From assembly GCF_965213555.1 (NCBI RefSeq), contig NZ_OZ243890.1, positions 3,038,001 through 3,102,000 of the forward strand: a stretch of 64,000 nt of DNA, read 5' to 3'. Of this stretch, positions 43,549-52,088 are shown piece by piece. Position 1 is the first letter of the stretch; each line of letters starts with the position of its first letter. The stretch is from Acuticoccus sp965213555 (GTDB lineage: Bacteria; Pseudomonadota; Alphaproteobacteria; Rhizobiales; Amorphaceae). Both the position numbers and the translations under genes were made by a program. The notes below the pieces were generated by a model. That model saw only the letters and a list, made by a program, of their open reading frames with translations. It was not told where the DNA came from and ran no database searches.

Positions 43549-44261
43549 CGGCGCGCGGCGAGCACGAACTCGCGGTTGCCGTCCCCGCCGTTGATGGGCG
43601 AAGCGATGGGTGCCCGGACGGTGAGCCCCATCGTACCGACGAGCACCGCCACGCGCTCGACCGCCGCCGCCGCTGCCACGTTGTCGCGCACGATGCCGCC
43701 CTTGCCGACGTGGGCGCGTCCGACCTCGAACTGCGGCTTGACGAGCGCAACGAGCGTCATCGCCGAAGCCGCGGCGTCCACGACCGCAGGAAGGACGAGA
43801 GCGAGGGAGATGAAGCTGACGTCGACGACGACGACATCCGGTGCATAGGGCAGGTCGGCGGGCCGAAGGTGCCGCGCGTTGATGCCCTCCATCTGGACGA
43901 CGCGGGGATCCTCGGCGAGCTGCTGCGCGAGTTGGCCTCGGCCGACGTCGAGTGCGATGACCGACCTCGCGCCACGCTCCAACAGGACCTCGGTGAAGCC
44001 GCCGGTAGAGGCGCCGACGTCGAGGGCGAGGCACCCCGCGACGTCGATGGCGAAGTGGTCGAGCGCGGCGGCGAGCTTGAGCGACCCGCGGCCGACCGTC
44101 GCTGCGCTGCTCGCCTCCAGCGCGGACGCATCGACCACGCGCAGGCCGGCGCGAGTGGCGACGATCCCGTCGACGCGCACCGCGCCGCGCAGGATCGCCT
44201 CGCGCGCCTGGCTGCGGGTGCGCGACAAGCCCCGCGCCACCAGCGCCTGGTCGAGCCGCAT
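43545..44261 (-). CDS. tlyA: TlyA-family rRNA methyltransferase / S4-domain protein
   Basis: 238 residues. The S4 RNA-binding domain is RLDQALVARGLSRTRSQAREAILRGAVRVDG, in pieces over residues 2-35, followed by an FtsJ-like methyltransferase fold with LDVGASTGGFTEVLLERGA and VDVSFISLALVLPAV and VKPQFEVGR. TlyA 2'-O-methylates 16S and 23S rRNA in actinobacteria; a related rRNA role is inferred. Here it lacks the usual dxs neighbour. ATG 44261 is the family start; GTGs at 44264 and 44270 are in frame. Coupled to the RlmD-like gene by a 4-bp overlap. Confidence 0.92.
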   Translation of the reverse strand: MRLDQALVARGLSRTRSQAREAILRGAVRVDGIVATRAGLRVVDASALEASSAATVGRGSLKLAAALDHFAIDVAGCLALDVGASTGGFTEVLLERGARSVIALDVGRGQLAQQLAEDPRVVQMEGINARHLRPADLPYAPDVVVVDVSFISLALVLPAVVDAAASAMTLVALVKPQFEVGRAHVGKGGIVRDNVAAAAAVERVAVLVGTMGLTVRAPIASPINGGDGNREFVLAARR

Positions 44262-44278
44262 CACTGCCACGGGATGTT

Positions 44279-44407
44279 CTACAGGCACCAGTAGGCGCCG
44301 GCCTCGGTGAGTGCGGCGAACACGGCGTCGCCGGCGGCGAGCCAAAGCACGCCCCCCATCGCGAGGAGGAAGGCGGCGCCCGCGGCGATGGCGAGGCTCC
44401 CGCTCAC
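44279..44407 (-). CDS. 42-residue membrane protein coupled to the SCO gene
   Basis: GTG 44407 overlaps the SCO stop (GTGA) and opens a 42-residue frame: one hydrophobic helix (SLAIAAGAAFLLAMGGVLWLAA) followed by FAALTEAGAYWCL and a stop. It is G+C3-rich. The exact 4-bp overlap and a coherent membrane helix support a real gene. I do not recognise a named family; the C-terminal YWC is distinctive. It may act with SCO in copper handling or cytochrome oxidase assembly, but this rests on position alone. Confidence 0.6.
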   Translation of the reverse strand: MSGSLAIAAGAAFLLAMGGVLWLAAGDAVFAALTEAGAYWCL

Positions 44408-45072
44408 GAGGGGATCAGCGCCTTCAGCTTGGCGACGGCGTCGGCCGTGGCCTCGTCCGCGAGCGCAGCGTCCTGCCGCGCGGCGAAGGACGTGAACGGG
44501 ATGTAGCCCGCGTAGTCGCCGTCGGCGTCGAACAGCAGCGTGTCCGCGGTGTGGTTCAGCGTGTAGTCGCCGACCTTGAGGGGCACCTTCTCGTAGCGGA
44601 TGGCGTAGCGCTCGGCGATCTCCTCGAGCGCCTCCTCGCTGGGCGGCGAAAGGCCCACGATGCGCTCGTCGAACGCGCCGACGTAGCGCTCCATCACCTG
44701 CGGCGTATCGCGCTCCGGGTCGACGGTGACGAAGAGCACGGCGACCTCGTCGGCGTCCTCGCCGAGCGCATCGAGCCAGGATTTCGCCTCGAGGAGTGCG
44801 GTCGGGCAGACGTCGGGGCACCGCGTGAAGCCGAAGAACATGGCGCGCGGCGTGCCCGCGAAGTCCGCCTCGGTGACCGTGCGCCCCTCGGTATCCGTCA
44901 TGGTGAACGGGCCGCCGGCGTCCTCGTAGCCCGCGCGAACCAGCGCGGCACCGAGCGGCGCGTCGGCGACGAGCGTCTGGCCACCGGAGATCATGCGTCC
45001 GACCGTGACGCCGGCGACCACCGCTCCGAGCACCAGGACGAGTCCCCAAAGGACGAGCCGAACCGTCTTCAC
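44404..45072 (-). CDS. SCO1/SenC family copper chaperone
   Basis: 222 residues. An N-terminal membrane anchor (LVLWGLVLVLGAVVAGVTVG) precedes a periplasmic thioredoxin-like domain with the copper-binding CPDVC (FFGFTRCPDVCPTAL) and the distal His in LNHTADTLLFD. SCO proteins deliver copper to the CuA site of cytochrome c oxidase. This fits the ctaA gene 5 kb away. ATG 45072 is preceded by GAGGAGC on the minus strand. Confidence 0.93.
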   Translation of the reverse strand: MKTVRLVLWGLVLVLGAVVAGVTVGRMISGGQTLVADAPLGAALVRAGYEDAGGPFTMTDTEGRTVTEADFAGTPRAMFFGFTRCPDVCPTALLEAKSWLDALGEDADEVAVLFVTVDPERDTPQVMERYVGAFDERIVGLSPPSEEALEEIAERYAIRYEKVPLKVGDYTLNHTADTLLFDADGDYAGYIPFTSFAARQDAALADEATADAVAKLKALIPS

Positions 45073-45082
45073 CGCAAGCTCC

Positions 45083-46468
45083 TCACGCGTCCACTCGGAT
45101 CGAGATATCGGGTTCCTCGTCCGCGCTGTGAAGGGTGGTGGACGGGGCGGGATCCTCGACCGGTTCGGGCGGCGTCGCGGGGGCCGCGCCGCGCGGTGTC
45201 GGCAGCTCCATGGAACGGTCCTCCACCGAGGCGTGCTCCGGCGTGACCGCGCCGCCTACCGGCGCAGTGGACCAGTAGTCGAAGTCGGCCCGCATGGCCT
45301 CACCGGGCCGTGCACGCGCAAAGATGCGGAGCGCCACGAACAGGGCGAGGAGGCTCGATACCAGCGCGATGACCAGGAACAGCCCACCCGGTCCAAACCA
45401 GCTCATGGCCGGCGCTGCGAGGAGAGGGCCGACCATCGAACCGACTCCGAAGAGCACCAGCAGCGCTGCGCTCATGGGGACCATGTCCTCGGGACGGGTG
45501 CGATCGTAGGCGTGCGCGGCGGCGATGGAGTAGGTCGGCATGAGCACGAAGCCGACCGCGAGACCCAGGACCAACACGAGGGCTTGTGGCATGAGGGGCG
45601 CGGCGACGAGGATGAAGCTGACGACCGTGGTGAGTGCCACCGCGACGAGGAGGACGTAGCGTCGATCCATGAAGTCGGACACGCGGCCGAACGGGTACTG
45701 CCCGAGCGCACCGCCCAACATGCACGCCGAGACGAAGATGGCCGCCTCGTTGGCGCTGTAGCCGAGCTCGATGGCGAAGATCGTGCCAAGGGCGAAGATC
45801 GAGCCGATGGACAAGCCCGCCGCGAACGAGCCGATGCAGCCGGCCGGCGCGGTCCGCCAGATGCGCCGCGGCTCGTAGCGCACCACGGGGATCGGCGCCG
45901 GCTGGCTCGCCCGCGTCAGCACGACGGGGAGCGCGGCGAGCGACAGGATGATCGAGCAGAGCGCGAAGAGCGAGAACGATTCCAGCGGCTGCACCGACAC
46001 GCCGAGCTGCCCGACGCTGATCGCCGCGTAGGTGATGACGATGTAGACGCTCATGACGATGCCGCGCGTGACGTTCGTCGCCTTCTCGTTGAGCCAGCTC
46101 TCGATCACGACGAGGAGCCCTGCGATGCAAAACCCCGTGGCGAGGCGGAACGCCATCCACGCGGCCTCCTCGAGCGCCAGCGGGAAGGCGAGGGCCGCCG
46201 CCGAGACGCAGGAGACCATGGCGGCGAAGGCTCTGATGTGGCCGACGCGCAGGATGACGTAGGGGGCGAGGAGGCAGCCTGCGACGAAGCCTGCGTAGTA
46301 CGTCGAGCCGAGGAGGCCGATGGCGAAGCGTGAGAAGCCCTCGACGTCGGCGCGCAGGGGCACCAGCGTGACCTGCAGGCCGTAGCCGAGGTAGAGCAGG
46401 GCGATGCCGGCAAACAGCGCCGCCACCGGAGCAAGGGCGCTGCGCGCGCCGACCGTTTCGTTCGCCAT
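45083..46468 (-). CDS. MFS transporter with a long cytoplasmic tail
   Basis: 461 residues. About 12 membrane segments, including YLGYGLQVTLVPLRADVEGFSRF and FGRVSDFMDRRYVLL, resemble the YcaD-like MFS group (sugar phosphate or drug exporters of unknown substrate). After the last helix a ~75-residue Pro/Glu/Ala-rich tail follows (PPEPVEDPAPSTT). ATG 46468 is chosen; an in-frame start 36 bases upstream would add SVSVSFRRTAV. It is upstream of the SCO gene by 10 bp. Confidence 0.85.
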   Translation of the reverse strand: MANETVGARSALAPVAALFAGIALLYLGYGLQVTLVPLRADVEGFSRFAIGLLGSTYYAGFVAGCLLAPYVILRVGHIRAFAAMVSCVSAAALAFPLALEEAAWMAFRLATGFCIAGLLVVIESWLNEKATNVTRGIVMSVYIVITYAAISVGQLGVSVQPLESFSLFALCSIILSLAALPVVLTRASQPAPIPVVRYEPRRIWRTAPAGCIGSFAAGLSIGSIFALGTIFAIELGYSANEAAIFVSACMLGGALGQYPFGRVSDFMDRRYVLLVAVALTTVVSFILVAAPLMPQALVLVLGLAVGFVLMPTYSIAAAHAYDRTRPEDMVPMSAALLVLFGVGSMVGPLLAAPAMSWFGPGGLFLVIALVSSLLALFVALRIFARARPGEAMRADFDYWSTAPVGGAVTPEHASVEDRSMELPTPRGAAPATPPEPVEDPAPSTTLHSADEEPDISIRVDA

Positions 46469-46591
46469 GACTGCCGTCCGCCGGAAACTCACGCTCACGC
46501 TCATGAGGGATCAACCACACGGGGACGCTCGACGGTCAGTCGGCGTCCGTTGCCGGTCTCGACGACGCGCCATGACCGCGGCGTGGTGCGG

Positions 46592-46876
46592 CTAGAACGG
46601 CACATCGTCGTCGGCGTCGCCGTCGAGGGGCTCGGTGCCGCTCGGGGTTCCCCCGGACCTCAGCCGCACCTTCTCGACACGCATCTCCGCCCGCTTCAGG
46701 AGGTCGTCGCAGCGGGTTTTCAGCGCCTCGCCGCGCTCGTAGTACGCGATCGACTCCTCGAGCGGCACGTTGCCCTTCTCCAGCCGGTCGACGATCTCCT
46801 CGAGCTCGCCCATCGCAGCCTCGAAGGTCATCGCCTCAACGGGTGATTGTAGCTGCCCTTGCGTCTCGTCGTCCAT
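46592..46876 (-). CDS. xseB: Exodeoxyribonuclease VII small subunit
   Basis: 94 residues. The signature MTFEAAMGELEEIVDRLEKG and NVPLEESIAYYERGEALKTRCDDLL is plain. XseB binds XseA to form exonuclease VII, which degrades single-stranded DNA. ATG 46876 has GAGGA seven bases upstream; the longer frame in the same reading adds non-conserved residues. It lies 81 bp behind an HDAC-family gene, the usual alphaproteobacterial arrangement; dxs, often next, is missing. Confidence 0.94.
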   Translation of the reverse strand: MDDETQGQLQSPVEAMTFEAAMGELEEIVDRLEKGNVPLEESIAYYERGEALKTRCDDLLKRAEMRVEKVRLRSGGTPSGTEPLDGDADDDVPF

Positions 46877-46957
46877 GCCAAGTCCTCTTCGGCGCGAGTC
46901 CGACACTAGCCCAACGGCCGCGCCGAGGAACGTGCGGCCTACAAAGGTCCCCAAAAA

Positions 46958-47881
46958 TCAGTGGGTCGCGAGCGTCGCGACGTGGGCGGCGACGCAGCGG
47001 CCGAGCGCGGACAAGTCGTATCCGCCCTCGAGGCAGGAGACCATGCGACCCTCGCAGGACGTTGTGGCGAGGTCCATCATCCGCTCGGTGATCCACACGA
47101 AGTCCTCGTCCGTCAGCAGCAGGCCGCCGAGCGGGTCGTGCGCGTGCGCGTCGAAGCCGGCGGACAGGATGAGGAGCTCCGGCGCGAACTCCGTCAGCGC
47201 CGGCATGACGGTGCCGTCGAACGCGGACCTGTAGGCGGGACCGCTCGTCCCCGGCGCCAGCGGCACGTTGAGGATGTTGCCGGCGCCGCGCTCGGAGGCC
47301 TCGCCGGTGCCGGGGTAGAGCGGGCTCTGGTGGGTCGACACGTAGAGCACCGACGGGTCGTCCCAGAAGGCGTCCTGCGTGCCGTTGCCGTGGTGGACGT
47401 CGAAGTCCACGATGGCGACGCGGCCGACGCCGTGCGCGCGCTGGGCGTGCCGGGCGGCGATCGCGACGTGGTTGATGAAGCAGAAGCCCATCGCGCGGCT
47501 ACGCTCGGCGTGGTGCCCGGGCGGGCGCGCGGCGACGAAGGCGTTGGCTGCAGCGCCCGAAAGCACCGCGTCCACCGCCGCGATGGCGGAGCCGCTGGCA
47601 AGAAGCGCCGCGTCCATCGTCCGCGGCGCCATGGTCGTGTCGGCGTCGATGGCGATGTGGCCGGACGAGGGCACGGCCGCCAACAGCTTGTCCACATGGG
47701 AGGACGGGTGGACTGCGGTGATGGCGGCGTAGGACGCGGCTGCCGCGGTGCGGCGCGGGATGGCGGCGGTGCCGTCCCCGTCGAGCGCGGCAAGGACCGC
47801 CACGTGGCGCTCGGCGCGCTCCGGATGACCGCGCGGCGTGGCGTGCTCGGCGAACAGCGGGTCGATGTAGATGAGCGTCAC
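46958..47881 (-). CDS. Histone deacetylase family protein (HDAC-like amidohydrolase)
   Basis: 307 residues. The arginase/deacetylase fold shows the catalytic His pair in ARPPGHHAERSRAMGFC, the zinc ligands in VDFDVHHGNGTQ (Asp, His) and LILSAGFDAHAHDPLGG, and LEGGYDLSAL. In bacteria the family includes acetylpolyamine amidohydrolases and acetoin-use proteins; the substrate is unknown. GTG 47881 has GGAGG five bases upstream. Adjacent to xseB. Confidence 0.92.
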   Translation of the reverse strand: MTLIYIDPLFAEHATPRGHPERAERHVAVLAALDGDGTAAIPRRTAAAASYAAITAVHPSSHVDKLLAAVPSSGHIAIDADTTMAPRTMDAALLASGSAIAAVDAVLSGAAANAFVAARPPGHHAERSRAMGFCFINHVAIAARHAQRAHGVGRVAIVDFDVHHGNGTQDAFWDDPSVLYVSTHQSPLYPGTGEASERGAGNILNVPLAPGTSGPAYRSAFDGTVMPALTEFAPELLILSAGFDAHAHDPLGGLLLTDEDFVWITERMMDLATTSCEGRMVSCLEGGYDLSALGRCVAAHVATLATH

Positions 47882-47919
47882 GGGGACCTCCAGGCGGCGC
47901 AGACAGCGAGGCACCGGCC

Positions 47920-48921
47920 TCAGTCGCGCGGTGCCGCGGCGCGACGGAGCCGATCGCGGATCGTCGTCCCGATCCCCTCGTTCACCACCGGCGACACGGC
48001 GATGACCTCGACCCCGGTTGCATCGAGCCGGCGCAGCCCCTCGTAGAGACCCCGTGCCGCCTCGTCGAGGTCGTTCGTCCGGGACAGGCGAACCGTATGC
48101 TCCTCTGCCGCCGCCGAGCGCGCCTCGCCAAGCGCGAGCCACCCCTCATCCGGACGCACCTCCTGTGGTGCGACGTCTAGCCGCAGGCGAGCGCGCGGCG
48201 CGTAGTGCGAGGCGAGGAGGCCGGGCGCGCGCAGCGCCCCCCCGGATGCATCGTGGTCGCGGAGCGGCCCGACCCTGGCCTCGATCGCGCGCCGATCCAT
48301 GGCGCCCGGCCGCAGCAGCGTCGGCCGCCCGGTGAGGTCGACGACGGTGGACTCGACGCCGAGTGCCGTGGGTCCACCGTCGATGATGAGGTCGATGCGG
48401 CCGTCGAGCTCCTCGGCGACTGCGGCGGCGGTTGTGGAGGAAACCCGCCCCGAGCGGTTCGCGCTCGGCGCGACGAGGGGGCCGAACGCCGCTGCGACGG
48501 CGCGGAACAGCGGCGTTGCCGGCACGCGGACGGCGACCGTCGCACCCCCCGCCAACGCCGCCGGTGCGACGATGCCCGGCCGCGCCGGCAGGACGACGGT
48601 GAGCGGCCCCGGCCACAGTGTCGCGAGGGCACGTGCGGCCTCGACGTCGGCGAACGGCGCTGCATCGTCGAGGCACGCCACGTGGACGATGAGCGGGTTG
48701 TGCGCCGGCCGACCCTTCGCCGCGTAGAGCCTGGCGACCGCCGCGCTCGACCGGGCGTCCGCGGCGAGCCCGTAGACCGTCTCCGTGGGCAGCGCGACGA
48801 GGCCCCCGGCGGCGAGCACGTCGAGGGCCGCGCCCGCCGCCACGTCCTGCGGCTCCGCGGCGACGGTGCGCGTCGCCGTGCGCGCTCCCGTGGCAGGTGT
48901 GTCCGCGACCCCTATTGTCAT
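47920..48921 (-). CDS. L-threonylcarbamoyladenylate synthase (Sua5/YwlC long form)
   Basis: 333 residues. The YrdC domain has GGLVALPTETVYGLAADARS, AAKGRPAHNPLIVHV, PLTVVLPAR and SANRSGRVSST. A C-terminal Sua5 domain begins near residue 215 (GLLASHYAPRARL). It makes threonylcarbamoyl-AMP for t6A37 in ANN-decoding tRNAs. ATG 48921 lacks a clear Shine-Dalgarno; ATG 48930 in frame is possible, and the transcript may be nearly leaderless. It is divergent from the acyl-CoA dehydrogenase with only 25 bp between starts. Confidence 0.92.
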   Translation of the reverse strand: MTIGVADTPATGARTATRTVAAEPQDVAAGAALDVLAAGGLVALPTETVYGLAADARSSAAVARLYAAKGRPAHNPLIVHVACLDDAAPFADVEAARALATLWPGPLTVVLPARPGIVAPAALAGGATVAVRVPATPLFRAVAAAFGPLVAPSANRSGRVSSTTAAAVAEELDGRIDLIIDGGPTALGVESTVVDLTGRPTLLRPGAMDRRAIEARVGPLRDHDASGGALRAPGLLASHYAPRARLRLDVAPQEVRPDEGWLALGEARSAAAEEHTVRLSRTNDLDEAARGLYEGLRRLDATGVEVIAVSPVVNEGIGTTIRDRLRRAAAPRD

Positions 48922-48938
48922 GGGGAACAGCATAGGGG
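48909..48938. promoter_or_regulatory. Inverted repeat in the 25-bp divergent region of sua5 and acyl-CoA dehydrogenase
   Basis: CCCCTAT (48909-48915) and ATAGGGG (48932-48938) are exact inverted repeats 16 bp apart. They straddle the Sua5 start codon and end eight bases before the dehydrogenase ATG, overlapping its GGGGGAG ribosome binding site. Possible operator or mRNA hairpin controlling both genes. Confidence 0.4.
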
Positions 48939-48946
48939 GAGTTGGG

Positions 48947-50713
48947 ATGACGTACACCGCCGCCGTCGACGAGCTCGTGTTCACCTTGGAGACCGTCGCC
49001 GGGCTGTCCGCGGCGCGGGACGCGGGCGCCGTCGAGGGGCTCGGCGCGGACGACGTGCGCGCGATCCTCACCGAGGCGGCGCGGTTCGCCGAGGACGCGC
49101 TCGCCCCGCTGAACAGCGTGGGCGACCGCAACCACCCCGTGCGCGAGGGCGCGACCGTCACCACGCCCCCCGGCTGGCGTGAGGCCTACCGCGCCTGGGT
49201 GGACGGCGGCTGGGGCTCGCTCACCGGCGAGGAGGCATGGGGCGGGCAAGCCCTGCCCATGGCGCTGCAGGTCGCGCTCACCGACATCTTCAACCAGGCG
49301 AACGCGGCGTTCGCGCTCAACCCGCTCCTCACCATCGGCGCGGTGGAGGCGATCCAGGCCCACGCCACGGACGAGCTCAAGGCGCGCTACCTGCCCAAGA
49401 TGATCTCCGGCGAGTGGTCCGGCACGATGAACCTCACCGAGCCCCAGTCGGGCTCCGACCTCGGCGACCTGAAGACGAAGGCCGAGCCCGACGGCGACCG
49501 GTTCCGCCTGTTCGGGCAGAAGATCTACATCACCTACGGCGAGCACGACCTCACCGACAACATCATCCACCTCGTCCTCGCTCGCCTGCCGGACGCGCCG
49601 GAGGGGACGCGCGGCATCTCCCTGTTCCTCGTGCCGAAGGTGCTCGTGAACGAGGACGGCTCGCTCGGCGCGCGCAACGACGTCGAGGTGGTCGGCCTCG
49701 AGCACAAGCTCGGGATCAACGGGTCGCCCACCTGCACGATGGCCTACGGCGCGGGGGGCGAGGGGGCGGTGGGCTGGCTCGTCGGCGAGCCGAACCGGGG
49801 GCTCGCGGCGATGTTCACGATGATGAACAACGCGCGCGTCCAGGTGGGGATGCAGGGCGCGGCCATCGCCGAGCGGGCCACGCAGCAGGCGCTGGCCTAC
49901 GCGTTCGAGCGCCGGCAGGGCCGTGCCGGCTCCTGGAGCGAGGGGGGGATGGCGCCCATCGCGCACCACCCGGACGTCAAGCGCATGCTCCTCACATGCC
50001 AAGCGTTCACCCGGGCGGCCCGCGCGATCTGCTACGCCTGCGCCGTCGCCATCGACCGCGGCCGGCCAGGCAAGCCCGACGCCGCGTTCTGGAAGTCACG
50101 CGCGGACCTGTTGACCCCGGTCGCCAAGGCGTTCGCCACCGACGTGGGCGTCGAGGTCGCCTCCCTGGGCGTCCAGGTCCACGGCGGTATGGGCTTCATC
50201 GAGGAGACCGGCGCCGCGCAGCACTACCGCGACGCCCGCATCTTCCCGATCTACGAGGGGACGAACGGCATCCAGGCCATCGACCTCGTCCGCCGCAAGA
50301 TCGTGATGGAGGACGGCGCGGCGCTCGCCGCCTACCTCGGCGAGCTGCGCGAGGTGGCCGACGCGGCGCGCGGCGCCAACGAGCTGCAGCTCGCCGGCGC
50401 GGCGCGACGGCTCGACGAGGCGATCGACGCGGTGGAGCGCGCCGCCGACGCGCTGCGCGGCGCCCTGGCGTCCGGGGAGGTGGACCGCGCGCTCGCCGGC
50501 GCGAGCCCGTTCCTCCGCGCGCTGGGGCTCACCGCGGGCGGCGCCTACCTCGTCACGTCCGCGCTGCAGTCGAACGGGTCGGCCGAGGCGCGGGCCGGCC
50601 TCGCCCGCTTCTTCGCCGATGCGCAGGTGTCGACGGTCCCGGCGCTGGCGATCAGCGCGGTGGACGGCGCGGCCGACGTCCTCGCTGCGACGCCGGAGCG
50701 TCTCGCGGGCTGA
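48947..50713 (+). CDS. Acyl-CoA dehydrogenase with C-terminal extension (FadE-like)
   Basis: 588 residues, the longer acyl-CoA dehydrogenase class with a PF12806-like C-terminal domain (~residue 450 onward). Seen: GGQALPMALQVALTDIFNQANAAFA, NLTEPQSGSDLGDLKTKAE and GQKIYITYGEHD for FAD binding, LGVQVHGGMGFIEE, and the catalytic Glu in IFPIYEGTNGIQAIDLV. It oxidises acyl-CoA to enoyl-CoA using FAD. It has no beta-oxidation partner here. ATG 48947 has GGGGGAG seven bases upstream, and an intrinsic terminator follows. Confidence 0.93.
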   Translation: MTYTAAVDELVFTLETVAGLSAARDAGAVEGLGADDVRAILTEAARFAEDALAPLNSVGDRNHPVREGATVTTPPGWREAYRAWVDGGWGSLTGEEAWGGQALPMALQVALTDIFNQANAAFALNPLLTIGAVEAIQAHATDELKARYLPKMISGEWSGTMNLTEPQSGSDLGDLKTKAEPDGDRFRLFGQKIYITYGEHDLTDNIIHLVLARLPDAPEGTRGISLFLVPKVLVNEDGSLGARNDVEVVGLEHKLGINGSPTCTMAYGAGGEGAVGWLVGEPNRGLAAMFTMMNNARVQVGMQGAAIAERATQQALAYAFERRQGRAGSWSEGGMAPIAHHPDVKRMLLTCQAFTRAARAICYACAVAIDRGRPGKPDAAFWKSRADLLTPVAKAFATDVGVEVASLGVQVHGGMGFIEETGAAQHYRDARIFPIYEGTNGIQAIDLVRRKIVMEDGAALAAYLGELREVADAARGANELQLAGAARRLDEAIDAVERAADALRGALASGEVDRALAGASPFLRALGLTAGGAYLVTSALQSNGSAEARAGLARFFADAQVSTVPALAISAVDGAADVLAATPERLAG

Positions 50714-50725
50714 CGGATCGACGCC

Positions 50726-50759
50726 GGGACGCCGCGCCGGGGCACGGCGTCCCTTTTCT
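50726..50759 (+). terminator. Rho-independent terminator after acyl-CoA dehydrogenase
   Basis: GGGACGCCG (50726-50734) pairs perfectly with CGGCGTCCC (50745-50753) around a 10-base loop, followed by TTTTCT. It lies 13 bp after the stop and before the convergent Gfo/Idh gene. Confidence 0.88.
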
Positions 50760-50786
50760 CAGCCGTCGCCACGGCGGGTCGCTGGC

Positions 50787-52004
50787 TCAGCTCGCCATCG
50801 TCCCGTCCGGGTTGAGGTCGACCCAGCGCCGCTCGGCGGCCGAGCGGTAGATCGCCTCGATGAGGCGCACGTCGCGCAGGCCCATCTCGCCCGGCGTCTT
50901 GATGGGCGTGTCCTCGGTGATCGCCTGGCAGAAGTGGTCCACCTCGGCCGGGAACTGCGTGATCGACTGGCCCGCGGCCAGCGTGTGCGAGCCCTCCGCC
51001 CGGTGCACCATCAGACGGTTCCCCTCGTAGGACGTCGCCGGATCGAGCTCCGCAGTGGCCTCCGAGCCGATCAGCGCGAACCTGTTCTCCGACGCGATGT
51101 AGCCCGACGAGATGTCCGCGCGACGGCCGGATGGGAAGATCATCTGCGCCTGCGCGATCGCCTCCACCTCGCCGAAGCGCGGATCGCCCGGCGGCGCGAA
51201 GGTGTTCGCCACCAGCCGCGACGGCGTCTCGCCGAAAAAGTCGATGATGCCGTTCAGCGCGTAGATGCCGATGTCGGGCAGCGAGCCGCCGCCGGCGAGG
51301 TCCTTCAGCATGCGCCACTGGTCGCGCGGCATGGAGGGGTCGAGCGGCCGGTGATGGCTCGAGGTCGCGTACCACACCTCGCCGAGCGCGCCGCCGTCGA
51401 TGAGGGCCTTGGCCGCCACGTTGTGCGGCTCGAAGTGCGCGCGGTAGGCGATCATCAGCTTGCGGTCCGCCGCACGGGCGGCGTCGATGATGCGCTGGCA
51501 CTCCGCCGGGGAGTTCGCCATCGGCTTCTCGCACATGACGTGCTTGCCGGCCTCGAAGGCGCGCACCGCGTTCTCCGCGTGCAGGCCATTCGGCGTGATG
51601 ACGTAGACGACCGCGATGCGCTCGTCCTCGGCGAGGCCCTCCATCGCGTAGTCGTAGATCGCGTCGCCCGTCACGCCGTAGCGCTCGGCGACCGACAGCG
51701 CCTTGTCGCGGTTGCCGGAGATCAGCCCAGCCAGCTTGGCGCGCGAGGAGCGGCCGATCGCCGGGATCATCCGGTTCTGCGCGAAGTTGCCGACGCCGCA
51801 GATCGCCCAGCCGAGGCGCTCGGAGGGCGGCAGCGGCGGGTCGATGGTGAGCGCCGGCATGGGGCGGCCGACCGGCCGGTTCGGGATGTCCCCTACCGGC
51901 ACCTCGGCGCCGTTGCCGAGCTGGGCGAGCGCCGGGCCCGCGAGGGTGGCGCCCGCGCCGACCGCGGTCGCCTTCAGGAACGTGCGGCGTGTGCTCGTGG
52001 CCAT
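50787..52004 (-). CDS. Tat-exported Gfo/Idh/MocA oxidoreductase (glucose-fructose oxidoreductase-like)
   Basis: 405 residues. The N-terminal STRRTFLKATAVGAGATLAGPALA is a twin-arginine signal. The NAD(P)-binding Rossmann core has GWAICGVGNFAQNRMIPAI near residue 64, VYVITPNGLHAENAVRAFEAGKHVMCEKPMA with the conserved EKP, and GGGSLPDIGIYALNGI in the C-terminal sheet. Export with a bound cofactor through Tat is the pattern of periplasmic glucose-fructose oxidoreductase, but substrate is unproven. ATG 52004 has GAGGAGG upstream on the minus strand. Confidence 0.9.
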   Translation of the reverse strand: MATSTRRTFLKATAVGAGATLAGPALAQLGNGAEVPVGDIPNRPVGRPMPALTIDPPLPPSERLGWAICGVGNFAQNRMIPAIGRSSRAKLAGLISGNRDKALSVAERYGVTGDAIYDYAMEGLAEDERIAVVYVITPNGLHAENAVRAFEAGKHVMCEKPMANSPAECQRIIDAARAADRKLMIAYRAHFEPHNVAAKALIDGGALGEVWYATSSHHRPLDPSMPRDQWRMLKDLAGGGSLPDIGIYALNGIIDFFGETPSRLVANTFAPPGDPRFGEVEAIAQAQMIFPSGRRADISSGYIASENRFALIGSEATAELDPATSYEGNRLMVHRAEGSHTLAAGQSITQFPAEVDHFCQAITEDTPIKTPGEMGLRDVRLIEAIYRSAAERRWVDLNPDGTMAS

Positions 52005-52088
52005 GAGCCCTCCTCATCGTTGCGATCGACGGGGCAACGTCGCCTGCAATGGCCCGTTCCTGGCGCTGCGCGCGGCCGCCGCAGCCGG

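Noticed and set aside
48947..50713. Acyl-CoA dehydrogenase as part of the 3-hydroxypropionate route
   Set aside because: It belongs to the general FadE-like class, lies 11 kb away on the opposite strand, and the PCS reductase already provides the needed step.
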